From an uncultured Verrucomicrobiota bacterium (GTDB lineage Bacteria > Verrucomicrobiota > Kiritimatiellia > RFP12 > UBA1067), in NCBI GenBank assembly GCA_946615875.1, contig CAMOIK010000011.1, positions 1 to 19,105 of the forward strand: DNA of 19,105 nucleotides, in the 5' to 3' direction. Position numbers and translations under genes: made by a program. The number at the start of each line of letters is the position of its first letter. Within the stretch, counting starts at the first letter, position 1. The notes beneath the pieces are model-generated. The model did not search any database, was not told the DNA's origin, and saw only the letters and a program-made list of their open reading frames with translations. Shown here piece after piece: positions 7,017 through 13,589 of the stretch.

Positions 7017-8423
7017 TCACTTCGCCTCCTTCTTTGCGGCGCCGTCCGACGCCTTCGCGGCCGCGGCGGCCGCCCTTTCCGCCGCGATGCGCGCGCGGAT
7101 GGAGTTCTTCGCCTTCCGGCAGAACTGCGTGATGGCGCGGTAGGCCGGGCATCCGAACGAGCAGGCGCCGCACTCTATGCAGTCCATCACGTGCGCATCC
7201 TCGGCCGTTTTCACGTCGTCGACCTCCATTGCCTTGGAGATTTCCGCCGGGTTGAGGTTCATCGGGCACGCGCGGAGGCACCGTCCGCAGTTGATGCAGG
7301 CCTGCGACGAATACTGGAACACCCTGCGCCTCGAAAGGAAGAGCAGGCCGGACGTGGTCTTCGTGGTGCCGATGTCCAGGCTGGAGACGGCGAAGCCCAT
7401 CATCGTGCCGCCGGAAATCACCTTCGCCGGACGCTCTGTGGCGCCACCGCAGAACTCCAGCAGGTCGGCGTAGCGCGTGCCGCTCGGCGCCAGCACGTTC
7501 TTCGGCGTCGCCACGGCGTCGCCAGAGACGGTGGTCACGCGCTCCAGCAGCGGTTCGCCCAGTTCCACGGCGTCGGCTATGGCGGCGACGGTGCCGACGT
7601 TCTCCACCACGCACCCCACGTCTATGGGCAGGGCGGGCGGCTCCGGCACGACCCGTCCGACGGTGGCGTATATCTGGTGCTTCTCGCTGCCCTGCGGATA
7701 CAGGACCGGCAGCACGACGATTTCGACGTTGCCTTCGATGTCGGCGAACGCGGCCTCCATGGCGGCGATCGCCTCCGGCTTGTTCGCTTCGATGGCGATG
7801 CGCACGGCCGGCAACCCCAGCACCTTGCGCATGATCTCAACGCCCAGGCGGATGCGGGGCGCGCGCTCCAGCATCACGCGGTAGTCCGCCGTGAGATACG
7901 GTTCGCACTCCGCGCCGTTGAGGACGAGGTATTCGCAGCGCTTGCCGGGCGGCGGATTGAGCTTCACCGCCGTCGGGAAGCCGGCGCCGCCCATTCCGCA
8001 TATGCCCGCCTCCTCGATGCGGCCGAGCAGCTCCTCGCGCGTGGCGGAGCTCCAGTCCATCGGCGCGAGGACGGGCGGCGGCGGCGCGTCTTCCGGCAGC
8101 GACGCGGTCGTGTCGATCAGCACGGCGTCGGCCATGGCGCCTGCCGCGCCCACGCGCTTCTCCACCGCCTTGACCTTGCCGTCCGCCGGAGAGCGGACGC
8201 AGACCGATATGAAGCCCGCCTTCTCGCCGATCACCTGGCCGCGCCTGACGAAATCCCCCGCCTTGACGAGGCATCTGGCCGGCGCGCCGAGGTGCTGGCT
8301 CATGGAGACCGCCAGCTCTTTCGGGAGCGGCAGTCGCTCGATCGCGCCGTCCCTCGCCAGCTCCTTGTTGTAGTCTGGATGGACGCCCCCCTTGAACTTG
8401 AACTTGCTCTTTACTGTCTTCAT
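7017..8423 (-). CDS. rnfC: Rnf electron transport complex subunit C (NADH/flavin and 4Fe-4S subunit)
   Basis: A peripheral subunit that exchanges electrons with NAD(H), related to NuoF. The 468-residue protein begins FKFKGGVHPDYNKE and has a biotinyl-like region, the nucleotide/flavin-binding GICGMGGAGFPTAVK (about 140-154) and LVLNGAECEPYLTADYR, then two 4Fe-4S motifs near the C-terminus, CINCGRCLRACP and CIECGACSFGCP. The C-terminus is a short Ala/Lys-rich tail, without the long repeat tail of enterobacterial RsxC. ATG 8423 follows a G-poor leader without Shine-Dalgarno, containing CAAACCA 14 bases upstream. It lies 43 bases after rnfB and one base before rnfD. Confidence 0.96.
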   Translation of the reverse strand: MKTVKSKFKFKGGVHPDYNKELARDGAIERLPLPKELAVSMSQHLGAPARCLVKAGDFVRRGQVIGEKAGFISVCVRSPADGKVKAVEKRVGAAGAMADAVLIDTTASLPEDAPPPPVLAPMDWSSATREELLGRIEEAGICGMGGAGFPTAVKLNPPPGKRCEYLVLNGAECEPYLTADYRVMLERAPRIRLGVEIMRKVLGLPAVRIAIEANKPEAIAAMEAAFADIEGNVEIVVLPVLYPQGSEKHQIYATVGRVVPEPPALPIDVGCVVENVGTVAAIADAVELGEPLLERVTTVSGDAVATPKNVLAPSGTRYADLLEFCGGATERPAKVISGGTMMGFAVSSLDIGTTKTTSGLLFLSRRRVFQYSSQACINCGRCLRACPMNLNPAEISKAMEVDDVKTAEDAHVMDCIECGACSFGCPAYRAITQFCRKAKNSIRARIAAERAAAAAAKASDGAAKKEAK

Positions 8424-8466
8424 GAATTGTGGAATTGTGGTTTGCTGCCTTCGTTGCCGCGTCCCC

Positions 8467-9276
8467 TCAGTGCCCCGTCTCGAAGTGCGGGTCCTCGGCC
8501 ATGCACTTGGCGGGGCACTTCGCGACGATCGAGGGGTCGGTGGGCGGGTTGTCGTAATTGACTTTCGCGAGGAAGCCGTCGAAGGTGAAGTGGCCCGCCT
8601 CCTTGCCGCCCGAGTTCTTCTCGCAGAGGTGGCAGCCCATGCAGCCGACGCCGCAGACCTTGCGGACTTCCGGGCCGCGGACAGGGTTGTTGCACAGCAC
8701 GTGGATGGTGGCGGAGGCCGGCACCAGTTCTATCAAATGCTTCGGGCAGGCCTTTACGCACTTGCCGCAGCCGATGCACAGGCGCTTATCGACCTTGGCG
8801 AGTCCGTCGCTCACCGAAATAGCGTTCTTCGGGCAGACGTTGGCGCACGCGCCGTAGCCGAGGCAGCCGAACCGGCAACCCTTGTCGCCCCCGGCGGTCG
8901 CCGCCGCGGTCGCGCAGTCGCAGATGCCGTTGTAGTCGCCCAGGCGTATGGATTCGCTGCGGGTGCCGCAGCACTTGACGAGCGCCACGCGCCTTTCCGT
9001 CGCGGTGGCCTCCACGCCGAGGATCTTGGCCACTGCGGCGGCGCAGGCCTCTCCGCCGGCGGCGCAGGCTCCGTTAGGCGCCGTGCCCTCGACGAGCGCA
9101 CGGGCGTAGGCGTCGCATCCGGCGAAGCCGCAGCCTCCGCAGTTCGCGCCGGGCAGCACGGCCGTCACCATGCCGATGCGCGGATCTTCCTTGACTGCCA
9201 GGTACTTGTCGGCCAGGGCGAGCGAGACAGCCGCCACAAGGCCGATTCCAGCTATGCACACTATCGCGATGATCAT
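8467..9276 (-). CDS. rnfB: Rnf electron transport complex subunit B (multi-cluster ferredoxin subunit)
   Basis: Accepts electrons from soluble ferredoxin and passes them into the Rnf complex. The 269 residues start with one membrane helix (about 2-22), then the four-Cys domain GANCGGCGFAGCDAYA (Cys46, 49, 54, 71). The C-terminal ferredoxin region is Cys-rich and includes CRFGCLGYGACANVCP, CIGCGKCVKACP and CMGCHLC, so several 4Fe-4S clusters are likely. The length suits the longer anaerobe-type RnfB. ATG 9276 is placed just before the membrane helix. Its 57-base leader is very pyrimidine-rich with no Shine-Dalgarno, the complement of a G-rich run on the + strand. Confidence 0.96.
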   Translation of the reverse strand: MIIAIVCIAGIGLVAAVSLALADKYLAVKEDPRIGMVTAVLPGANCGGCGFAGCDAYARALVEGTAPNGACAAGGEACAAAVAKILGVEATATERRVALVKCCGTRSESIRLGDYNGICDCATAAATAGGDKGCRFGCLGYGACANVCPKNAISVSDGLAKVDKRLCIGCGKCVKACPKHLIELVPASATIHVLCNNPVRGPEVRKVCGVGCMGCHLCEKNSGGKEAGHFTFDGFLAKVNYDNPPTDPSIVAKCPAKCMAEDPHFETGH

Positions 9277-9302
9277 AAGGAGTCTGAAGAGGTGAGAGGG
9301 AT

Positions 9303-9327
9303 GGGGGGGATGGGAGGGGGCGGTGGG
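9303..9327 (+). other. G-run tract (potential G-quadruplex) between rnfA and rnfB
   Basis: The + strand has four G-runs of at least three (G7, G3, G5, G3) separated by 1-4 bases, inside a longer purine-rich tract from about 9277. This satisfies the usual G3N1-7 pattern. It is the template strand for the rnf operon, so the mRNA carries the C-rich complement directly before rnfB. Confidence 0.45.
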
Positions 9328-9333
9328 ACGCGC

Positions 9334-9921
9334 TCAGTACGGAAGCTTGACGAGACCGGAGAAGCCCATGAACGCGAGGGAGAGCAGTCCGCCGGTCACA
9401 AGCGCCAACGCGATGCCGCGGAAGCAGCGCGGCGGGTCGGCGTGCGCGAGTTTCTCGCGGATGCCGGAGAATATCACCAGAGCGAAACCGAAGCCCAGCG
9501 CCGCGGAAAACGAGAAGAACACCGCTTCGAAAAAGCCGGTCCCCTGCTTGCAGTTGATCTCCGCCGCGCCCAGCACAGCGCAGTTCGTCGTGATCAGAGG
9601 CAGGAAGATGCCGAGCGCGGCGTGCAGCGGCGGCAGGAAACGCTTCATCGCTATGTCGATGAACTGCACGAGCGACGCAATGACGAGGATGAACGCCAGC
9701 GTGTGGATGTAGCCGAGGTTGTTGGGCGCCAGCAGCCAATGGTCCAGGCACCACGTCACGGCGGAGGCTATGGTCATCACGAACACCACCGCGCCGGACA
9801 TCCCGAGCGCCGTTTCAGTCTTCTTGGACACGCCAAGGAACGGGCAGCAGCCCAGAAAGCGGCTGAGCACGAAGTTGTTGACGAGCACGGCGCCAACTAG
9901 TATCATCAGATAATAACTCAT
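9334..9921 (-). CDS. rnfA: Rnf electron transport complex subunit A (integral membrane)
   Basis: One of the two related six-helix membrane subunits (RnfA and RnfE) that together hold a membrane-internal iron-sulfur centre and pass electrons across the bilayer. The 195 residues show the RnfA signature NNFVLSRFLGCCPFLGVSKK (about 16-35) and the second-half motif ITTNCAVLGAAE; both Cys-containing segments are present. The RnfA form (FVL...CPFLGVSKK) separates it from RnfE (PVL...CPTLAVT). ATG 9921 gives the family's N-terminus; ATG 9930 in the same frame directly abuts the -10 box and would lie upstream of the transcription start. First gene of the rnf row, on a virtually leaderless transcript. 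Confidence 0.95.
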   Translation of the reverse strand: MSYYLMILVGAVLVNNFVLSRFLGCCPFLGVSKKTETALGMSGAVVFVMTIASAVTWCLDHWLLAPNNLGYIHTLAFILVIASLVQFIDIAMKRFLPPLHAALGIFLPLITTNCAVLGAAEINCKQGTGFFEAVFFSFSAALGFGFALVIFSGIREKLAHADPPRCFRGIALALVTGGLLSLAFMGFSGLVKLPY

Positions 9922-9930
9922 AGCGCGCAT

Positions 9931-9959
9931 ATTATACCATTTCTGCTTCTCGCATTCAA
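9931..9959 (-). promoter_or_regulatory. rnfA promoter (TTGAAT, 17 bases, TATAAT)
   Basis: On the minus strand TTGAAT (9954-9959) is followed after 17 bases by TATAAT (9931-9936), preceded by TGG as an extended -10. Predicted start is near 9924, three bases before the rnfA ATG, so the mRNA would be almost leaderless. This is the best sigma70-type match in the window. Confidence 0.85.
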
Positions 9960-9966
9960 CTGCCAC

Positions 9967-10063
9967 TATGCGCCATTGTTCGCCGCGGCAACGGACGCCA
10001 AATGACGCCTAACCACCAATTTCATGCCGTTTATGCGTCATTTCTGGCCGCTTAGGCGCAAAT
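9967..10063. promoter_or_regulatory. Cluster of four TAKGCGYMAWT-like motifs, candidate operator
   Basis: Four related 11-mers: TATGCGCCATT (9967-9977, +), TAGGCGTCATT (10001-10011, -), TATGCGTCATT (10032-10042, +) and TAGGCGCAAAT (10053-10063, +). The second and third form an inverted pair, AAATGACGC and GCGTCATTT at 10000-10008 and 10035-10043. The first lies 8 bases upstream of the rnfA -35 hexamer. This could be a regulator-binding cluster or an RNA hairpin; which protein would bind is unknown. Confidence 0.4.
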
Positions 10064-10172
10064 CCGTCTTTCGTTGGTCTGCGCAGCCGTCCTCTGGGGG
10101 CCTCCACCTTCAGCCTCCCGGCCACCCCCCTTCCGCGCCCTTGCGACGCCGCAAGCCATCGCGACCGCCTTC

Positions 10173-10293
10173 CAAAGTCGTTCCAACGACCTGCTAAGCC
10201 CAATGGAACGACTTGCTAAACTCAATTCAATGGAACGACTTTGCCAACTCAATGGAACGACTTGGCAAGGTCAATGGAACGACTTGCCCTTTC
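10173..10293 (+). repeat. 22-bp-period tandem repeat array with an inverted copy at its edge
   Basis: Units begin CAATGGAACGACTTGCYAA. Good copies start at 10201, 10228, 10250 and 10272. A degenerate copy occupies 10179-10200 (AACGACCTGCTAA). Spacing is 22, 27, 22 and 22; the 27 is a unit plus a five-base partial repeat (CAATT). At the left edge CAAAGTCGTTCCA (10173-10185) is the exact reverse complement of 10231-10243, so a hairpin across the array is possible. The array lies about 97 bases upstream of the downstream promoter's -35. Confidence 0.8.
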
Positions 10294-10389
10294 CAAAGGG
10301 AGGGGAAGGCCCCTGCCCAAGGCCCTCGCGGCAGACCAGACGAAAGGAGCGGAAATGCGACAAAAGGCAACACAAACGCAAAATGCCCC

Positions 10390-10419
10390 TTGATTTCGCC
10401 AAGGACAATTTGGTATAAT
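10390..10419 (+). promoter_or_regulatory. Promoter of the small basic protein-prmA-rpe operon
   Basis: TTGATT (10390-10395), an 18-base spacer, then TATAAT (10414-10419) preceded by TGG as an extended -10. Predicted start is near 10426, giving a 37-base leader before the first ATG. Confidence 0.8.
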
Positions 10420-10462
10420 ATGCGCCTACTTCACCGCAAAGAAGATAGAAAGGCAGAAAATA

Positions 10463-10675
10463 ATGGGTACAGGTCGTACACTACGCAAGGAATCTCACGT
10501 CCGTCCGTGCAAGACACCGGCAGGCAAGGCGAACAAGAACGCGGCGCAGCGCCGCCGTCTCGTCAAGTTCGGGATGAAGGAGGAGGATGTGAAGGTGATG
10601 GGAGACGAGGAGGTGCGCGTGCTTGTGCAGCGTCCGACCGTAGTCAAGAAACTCGTCGCCAGGCAGCAGGCCTAA
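10463..10675 (+). CDS. Small basic protein of the Verrucomicrobia/Chlamydiae type
   Basis: A 70-residue protein rich in Lys and Arg (RTLRKESHVRPCK near the start, RRRLVKFGMKEED in the middle, VVKKLVARQQA at the end) with no membrane segment. Its size, charge and layout (basic N-terminus, a helix of the RRRLVKFG kind, then a short acidic-to-basic segment) resemble the PVC-specific 'small basic protein' family that I recall from Verrucomicrobia, Lentisphaerae and Chlamydiae, thought to be ribosome- or nucleic-acid-associated. That link is from memory and needs a profile search. It directly follows a strong promoter, has a weak purine-rich ribosome site (AAAGGCAG), and its TAA overlaps the prmA ATG (TAATG). 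A ribosome-linked role suits its neighbour prmA. Confidence 0.75.
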   Translation: MGTGRTLRKESHVRPCKTPAGKANKNAAQRRRLVKFGMKEEDVKVMGDEEVRVLVQRPTVVKKLVARQQA

Positions 10676-11541
10676 TGCACAAGGTCAGTTGTGCGCTGGA
10701 CGAGCGCTACGTGAATCCCCTCTTCGAGGTATTCGATGGAGGGGATTTGGTTTTGTCGAGCTACCGCGACGTCGAGTCCCCGCTGACGGAGGTGCAGATA
10801 TACTTCCCGGAAGCGGAAAAGATCGACGAGGCCAAGGCGGCGCTCGCGACAGCGCTCGGCATCGTCGGGGCGTCGGCGGAAATTCGCGTCGGCGAACTGC
10901 CCGACGAGGATTGGCGCCTGGCGTATCGCCGCCACTTCACGACGGAAAGGATCGGGCGCCGGCTTATCGTGCATCCTCCGTGGGAGCCGATGCCGCAGGA
11001 CGGCGTGGTGGTCACGCTCGATCCTGGGCTGGCGTTCGGCACCGGCAAACACGAGACCACGCGCGCCTGCCTCGAATACATCGACGAACTTTCAGGCGAA
11101 GGCGGCAGTTTCCTGGACATGGGTTGCGGCTCCGGCATACTGTCGATTTCCGCCGCCCTCCTCGGCTTCGGCCCGGTCGAAGGGTTTGACGTCGATGAAG
11201 AGGCGGTGCAGGCCTCGCGCGAAAACGCCGCGCTCAACGCCGCCGCCGCCGAATACCGCCGCTTCGCGCTAGGACGCCCCGGCAATCCCGCGCCGGTGCG
11301 CAAGTTCGACCTCGTGGCCGCGAACATCCTCGGCCCGCTGCTCATCCGCTTCGCCGACGAGATCGCGCCATACGTCGGCGGGCGGCTGATCGTATCCGGC
11401 ATTCTGACACCGCTCTACCAGGACGTGCTGGCGGCATACTCCGCGCACGGCCTCTCGGAAACATCGCGCCGAATATACGGCGAATGGACCACCGGACTGC
11501 TGGAACGCAGACGGCAACGCGGCAATCCCGCAACCACTTGA
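10675..11541 (+). CDS. prmA: Ribosomal protein L11 methyltransferase
   Basis: Transfers methyl groups from S-adenosylmethionine to ribosomal protein L11. The 288 residues have the expected two parts: an N-terminal recognition domain (about 1-75) with the DWRLAYRRHF segment that links it to the catalytic domain, then the family hallmark LDPGLAFGTGKHETTRACL (115-133), SAM motif I LDMGCGSGILSISA (147-160), the acidic residue in FDVDEEAV (Asp172/Asp174) and the ANILGPLL motif (216-223). The ATG at 10675 overlaps the previous stop and fits the family N-terminus; an in-frame extension to 10213 runs through the promoter and repeat array and is rejected. No Shine-Dalgarno is needed if reinitiation couples it to the small basic protein gene. 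Confidence 0.94.
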   Translation: MHKVSCALDERYVNPLFEVFDGGDLVLSSYRDVESPLTEVQIYFPEAEKIDEAKAALATALGIVGASAEIRVGELPDEDWRLAYRRHFTTERIGRRLIVHPPWEPMPQDGVVVTLDPGLAFGTGKHETTRACLEYIDELSGEGGSFLDMGCGSGILSISAALLGFGPVEGFDVDEEAVQASRENAALNAAAAEYRRFALGRPGNPAPVRKFDLVAANILGPLLIRFADEIAPYVGGRLIVSGILTPLYQDVLAAYSAHGLSETSRRIYGEWTTGLLERRRQRGNPATT

Positions 11542-11543
11542 CG

Positions 11544-12227
11544 ATGGCGATGCACAACCCAAAACCGCAGATCCTGCCGTCGCTGCTCGGCGCGGACTAC
11601 GGGCGCCTGGCGGCGGAGATACTGCGCGCGCAGGACGCCGGTGCCGACGCCCTGCACATCGACATAATGGATCCGCATTTCGTCCCCAACCTTTCCTTCG
11701 GCCCCGACATCGTGGCGCTGGCGCGCCGCGTCGCCCCCGGTTTCTACCGCAACGTGCACCTGATGATGTCGCGGCCGGACGCCTTCCTGGAGCGTTTCGC
11801 CGAAGCCGGCGCACAGACCCTGCAGATACACGTCGAAGCGGACTGCGACAAGTCCGCCGCGCTGCGCAGGATCCGTTCTCTCGGCATGAAGCCCGCCATC
11901 GTCCTGAACCCGGAGACGCCGGTCTCCGCCGTCGAGCCGTTCCTGCCCGACGCGGACGAAATACTGGTCATGACGGTGCATCCGGGCTACGGCGGCCAGA
12001 AGTTCCTGGCAGACTGCCTGGAGAAGACACGCTGGCTGCGCAAAAGGCTGCCGTCGGCGGACATAATGGTCGATGGCGGAGTGAACGGAGAAACCGCAAT
12101 CCTTGCGGCGAAGGCAGGCGTGAACCAACTCGTCTCCGGCAGCTACCTCTTCCGCCAGAGCGACATGGCCGCGGAAATACGACGGCTCAAGGACGCGCTT
12201 GACGGGCTCGCCCGGACGGCGGTCTGA
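11544..12227 (+). CDS. rpe: Ribulose-phosphate 3-epimerase
   Basis: Interconverts ribulose 5-phosphate and xylulose 5-phosphate in the pentose phosphate pathway. The 227-residue TIM barrel contains ILPSLLGADYGRL at the N-terminus, the metal-binding HIDIMDPHFVPNLSFGP (His38, Asp40), VHLMMSRP (His72), MTVHPGYGGQKF (143-154) and IMVDGGV (Asp177), all as expected. ATG 11544 is two bases after the prmA stop; an ATG two codons later (11550) is equally possible. No Shine-Dalgarno is seen, so coupling to prmA is likely. Isoleucine codons are 6 ATA, 6 ATC and 0 ATT, unusual for DNA this rich in GC. It converges with der over a 15-base gap. Confidence 0.95.
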   Translation: MAMHNPKPQILPSLLGADYGRLAAEILRAQDAGADALHIDIMDPHFVPNLSFGPDIVALARRVAPGFYRNVHLMMSRPDAFLERFAEAGAQTLQIHVEADCDKSAALRRIRSLGMKPAIVLNPETPVSAVEPFLPDADEILVMTVHPGYGGQKFLADCLEKTRWLRKRLPSADIMVDGGVNGETAILAAKAGVNQLVSGSYLFRQSDMAAEIRRLKDALDGLARTAV

Positions 12228-12235
12228 AGCCGCCG
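12217..12235. terminator. Short GC hairpin at the rpe/der convergence
   Basis: CGGCGG (12217-12222) and CCGCCG (12230-12235) can pair around a 7-base loop that contains the rpe stop codon. There is no U-run on either strand. It is the only structure seen in the 15-base gap between the convergent genes. Confidence 0.25.
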
Positions 12236-12242
12236 CGCCGCC

Positions 12243-13589
12243 TCACGACTGCTTCTCGCCCCTGGGACGCGCCTTCAGGAAAATGCGCAGCGGCGCCCCT
12301 TCCAGACCGAAGCGGGCGCGTATCGCCTTCTCCAGATAGCTCATGTACGCCGGGGTGACCAGTTTCGGGTCGTTGACGAAAATGCGGATCGTCTGCGGGT
12401 TTGTCGAGACCTGCAAGGCGTAGTAGATTTTCAGCCGCCGTCCCTTGAACATCGGCGAGAGGGTCTTCTTGGCGGCGATTTCGAGCGTCCTGTTCAGCAT
12501 GCCGGTCGGCAGACGCATCGATGCGGAAGCCGCAGCCGCGTCTATCGCGTCGATCGTCCGGCGGATGTTGTAGCCGGACTTGTTGGAACAGAACACGATC
12601 GGCGCAAAGTTGAGGAACGGGAGCATCTGGCGCATGGCGGAGGCGGCCTCCTTCTCGTCCATCCCCTGCTCCTGCGCGAGATCCCACTTGTTCATGAGAA
12701 CGACGCACGCCTTGTTGGCCTCCAGAACCTTGCCGGCGATCCGCTTGTCCTGCATCGTCGGCCCAAGGGCGCTCTCCATCACGATCAGCACCACGTCCGC
12801 CTCCTCTATCGCCTGCTCGGAGCGGAACAGCGAGAAATTGTCGACGCTGGTCTTGGACATCTTCGTGTGCGGCTTCATGCCTGCGGTGTCGACGAGCATG
12901 TAGCGCCGCGCCTCCGGGCCGGAGCCGATGGCGAACGGTATCTCCACCGCGTCTCTCGTCGTGCCGGGGATTTCGGAGACTATTACGCGGGGCGCGTTCA
13001 GCAGGCGATTGACGTACGACGACTTCCCAGCGTTGGGGCGGCCGACGATGGCGACGCGCAGCGCGCGCGCCGCGCTCGCGTCCTCCTCCGCCGGCGGCAG
13101 ATGCGCGACCACGCGCTCCAGCAGCGCCGCCACTCCCCTTCCGTGCTCGGCGGAGACGGCAAGCACGGGCAGGCCGAAACGCTCGAACTCCGCCGCGTTC
13201 GCGTCGTCCGTCTCGAGGTCGCACTTGTTCGCCGCAATCATGCACGGCACGCCGGACTCGCGGACACGCGCAATCACCTCGGCGTCAAGCGGAGTGACGC
13301 CCTCGCGGGCGTCCACAACCACCACGCAAACGGCGGAGTCCTCGACCGCCACCGCCGCCTGGGCGCGCGTCTCGTCGTCCAGCGGGTCGCGCGTGACGCG
13401 GCGGTCGAAGGCGATGCCGCCGGTATCGACTAGCATCACCCTGCGGCCAAGCATCTCCACCTCGCGCGTTACGCGATCGCGCGTCACGCCTGGCTGGTCG
13501 AAGACGATCGCGACGCGCTTCTTCGCGATCCTGTTGAAGAGAGCGCTCTTGCCCGTGTTGGGCCTTCCTACGAGAGAGACAACGTTCAT
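12243..13589 (-). CDS. der: Ribosome assembly GTPase Der (double Era-like GTPase)
   Basis: Binds and hydrolyses GTP while helping large ribosomal subunit maturation. The 448 residues show two tandem G domains and a C-terminal KH-like domain. Domain 1 has GRPNTGKS (8-15), DTGGI and NKCD; domain 2 has GRPNAGKS, DTAGM and NKWD. The KH-like end (about 355-440) is intact and finishes LRIFLKARPRGEK. The ATG at 13589 places the first G1 motif at residue 8 as usual, and overlaps the alr stop as ATGA, so translation is probably coupled. An open frame continuing upstream to 13901 runs within alr and is not part of this gene. It is the last gene of the dnaX row. Confidence 0.97.
   Translation of the reverse strand: MNVVSLVGRPNTGKSALFNRIAKKRVAIVFDQPGVTRDRVTREVEMLGRRVMLVDTGGIAFDRRVTRDPLDDETRAQAAVAVEDSAVCVVVVDAREGVTPLDAEVIARVRESGVPCMIAANKCDLETDDANAAEFERFGLPVLAVSAEHGRGVAALLERVVAHLPPAEEDASAARALRVAIVGRPNAGKSSYVNRLLNAPRVIVSEIPGTTRDAVEIPFAIGSGPEARRYMLVDTAGMKPHTKMSKTSVDNFSLFRSEQAIEEADVVLIVMESALGPTMQDKRIAGKVLEANKACVVLMNKWDLAQEQGMDEKEAASAMRQMLPFLNFAPIVFCSNKSGYNIRRTIDAIDAAAASASMRLPTGMLNRTLEIAAKKTLSPMFKGRRLKIYYALQVSTNPQTIRIFVNDPKLVTPAYMSYLEKAIRARFGLEGAPLRIFLKARPRGEKQS

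Larger units (their letters stand above)
9922..10462. other. Divergent intergenic control region between rnfA and the small basic protein gene
   Basis: About 540 bases without a credible gene. From left to right it holds the rnfA promoter, a cluster of four related 11-base motifs (9967-10063), a GC-rich stretch without visible structure (about 10064-10165), a 22-bp-period tandem array (10179-10293), a small hairpin (10287-10300, CCCTTT/AAAGGG) and the promoter of the small basic protein gene. Open frames crossing it on both strands have no recognisable protein character. Confidence 0.75.

Noticed and set aside
8392..9900. A 502-codon + strand frame over rnfB and rnfA
   Set aside because: Antisense to clear Rnf genes; the translation is low in complexity (Arg, His, Glu, Ala-rich) without domain features.
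9922..9930. Alternative ATG starts directly after TATAAT for rnfA (9930) and dnaX (18930)
   Set aside because: They would lie upstream of the predicted transcription starts and add three residues not expected in either family.
10179..10293. CRISPR array
   Set aside because: Repeats are directly adjacent with period 22 and no unique spacers, and there are no cas genes.
10213..10674. In-frame upstream extension of prmA
   Set aside because: It would read through the 22-bp repeats, the promoter and the small basic protein gene in another frame; the ATG at 10675 fits the PrmA N-terminus.
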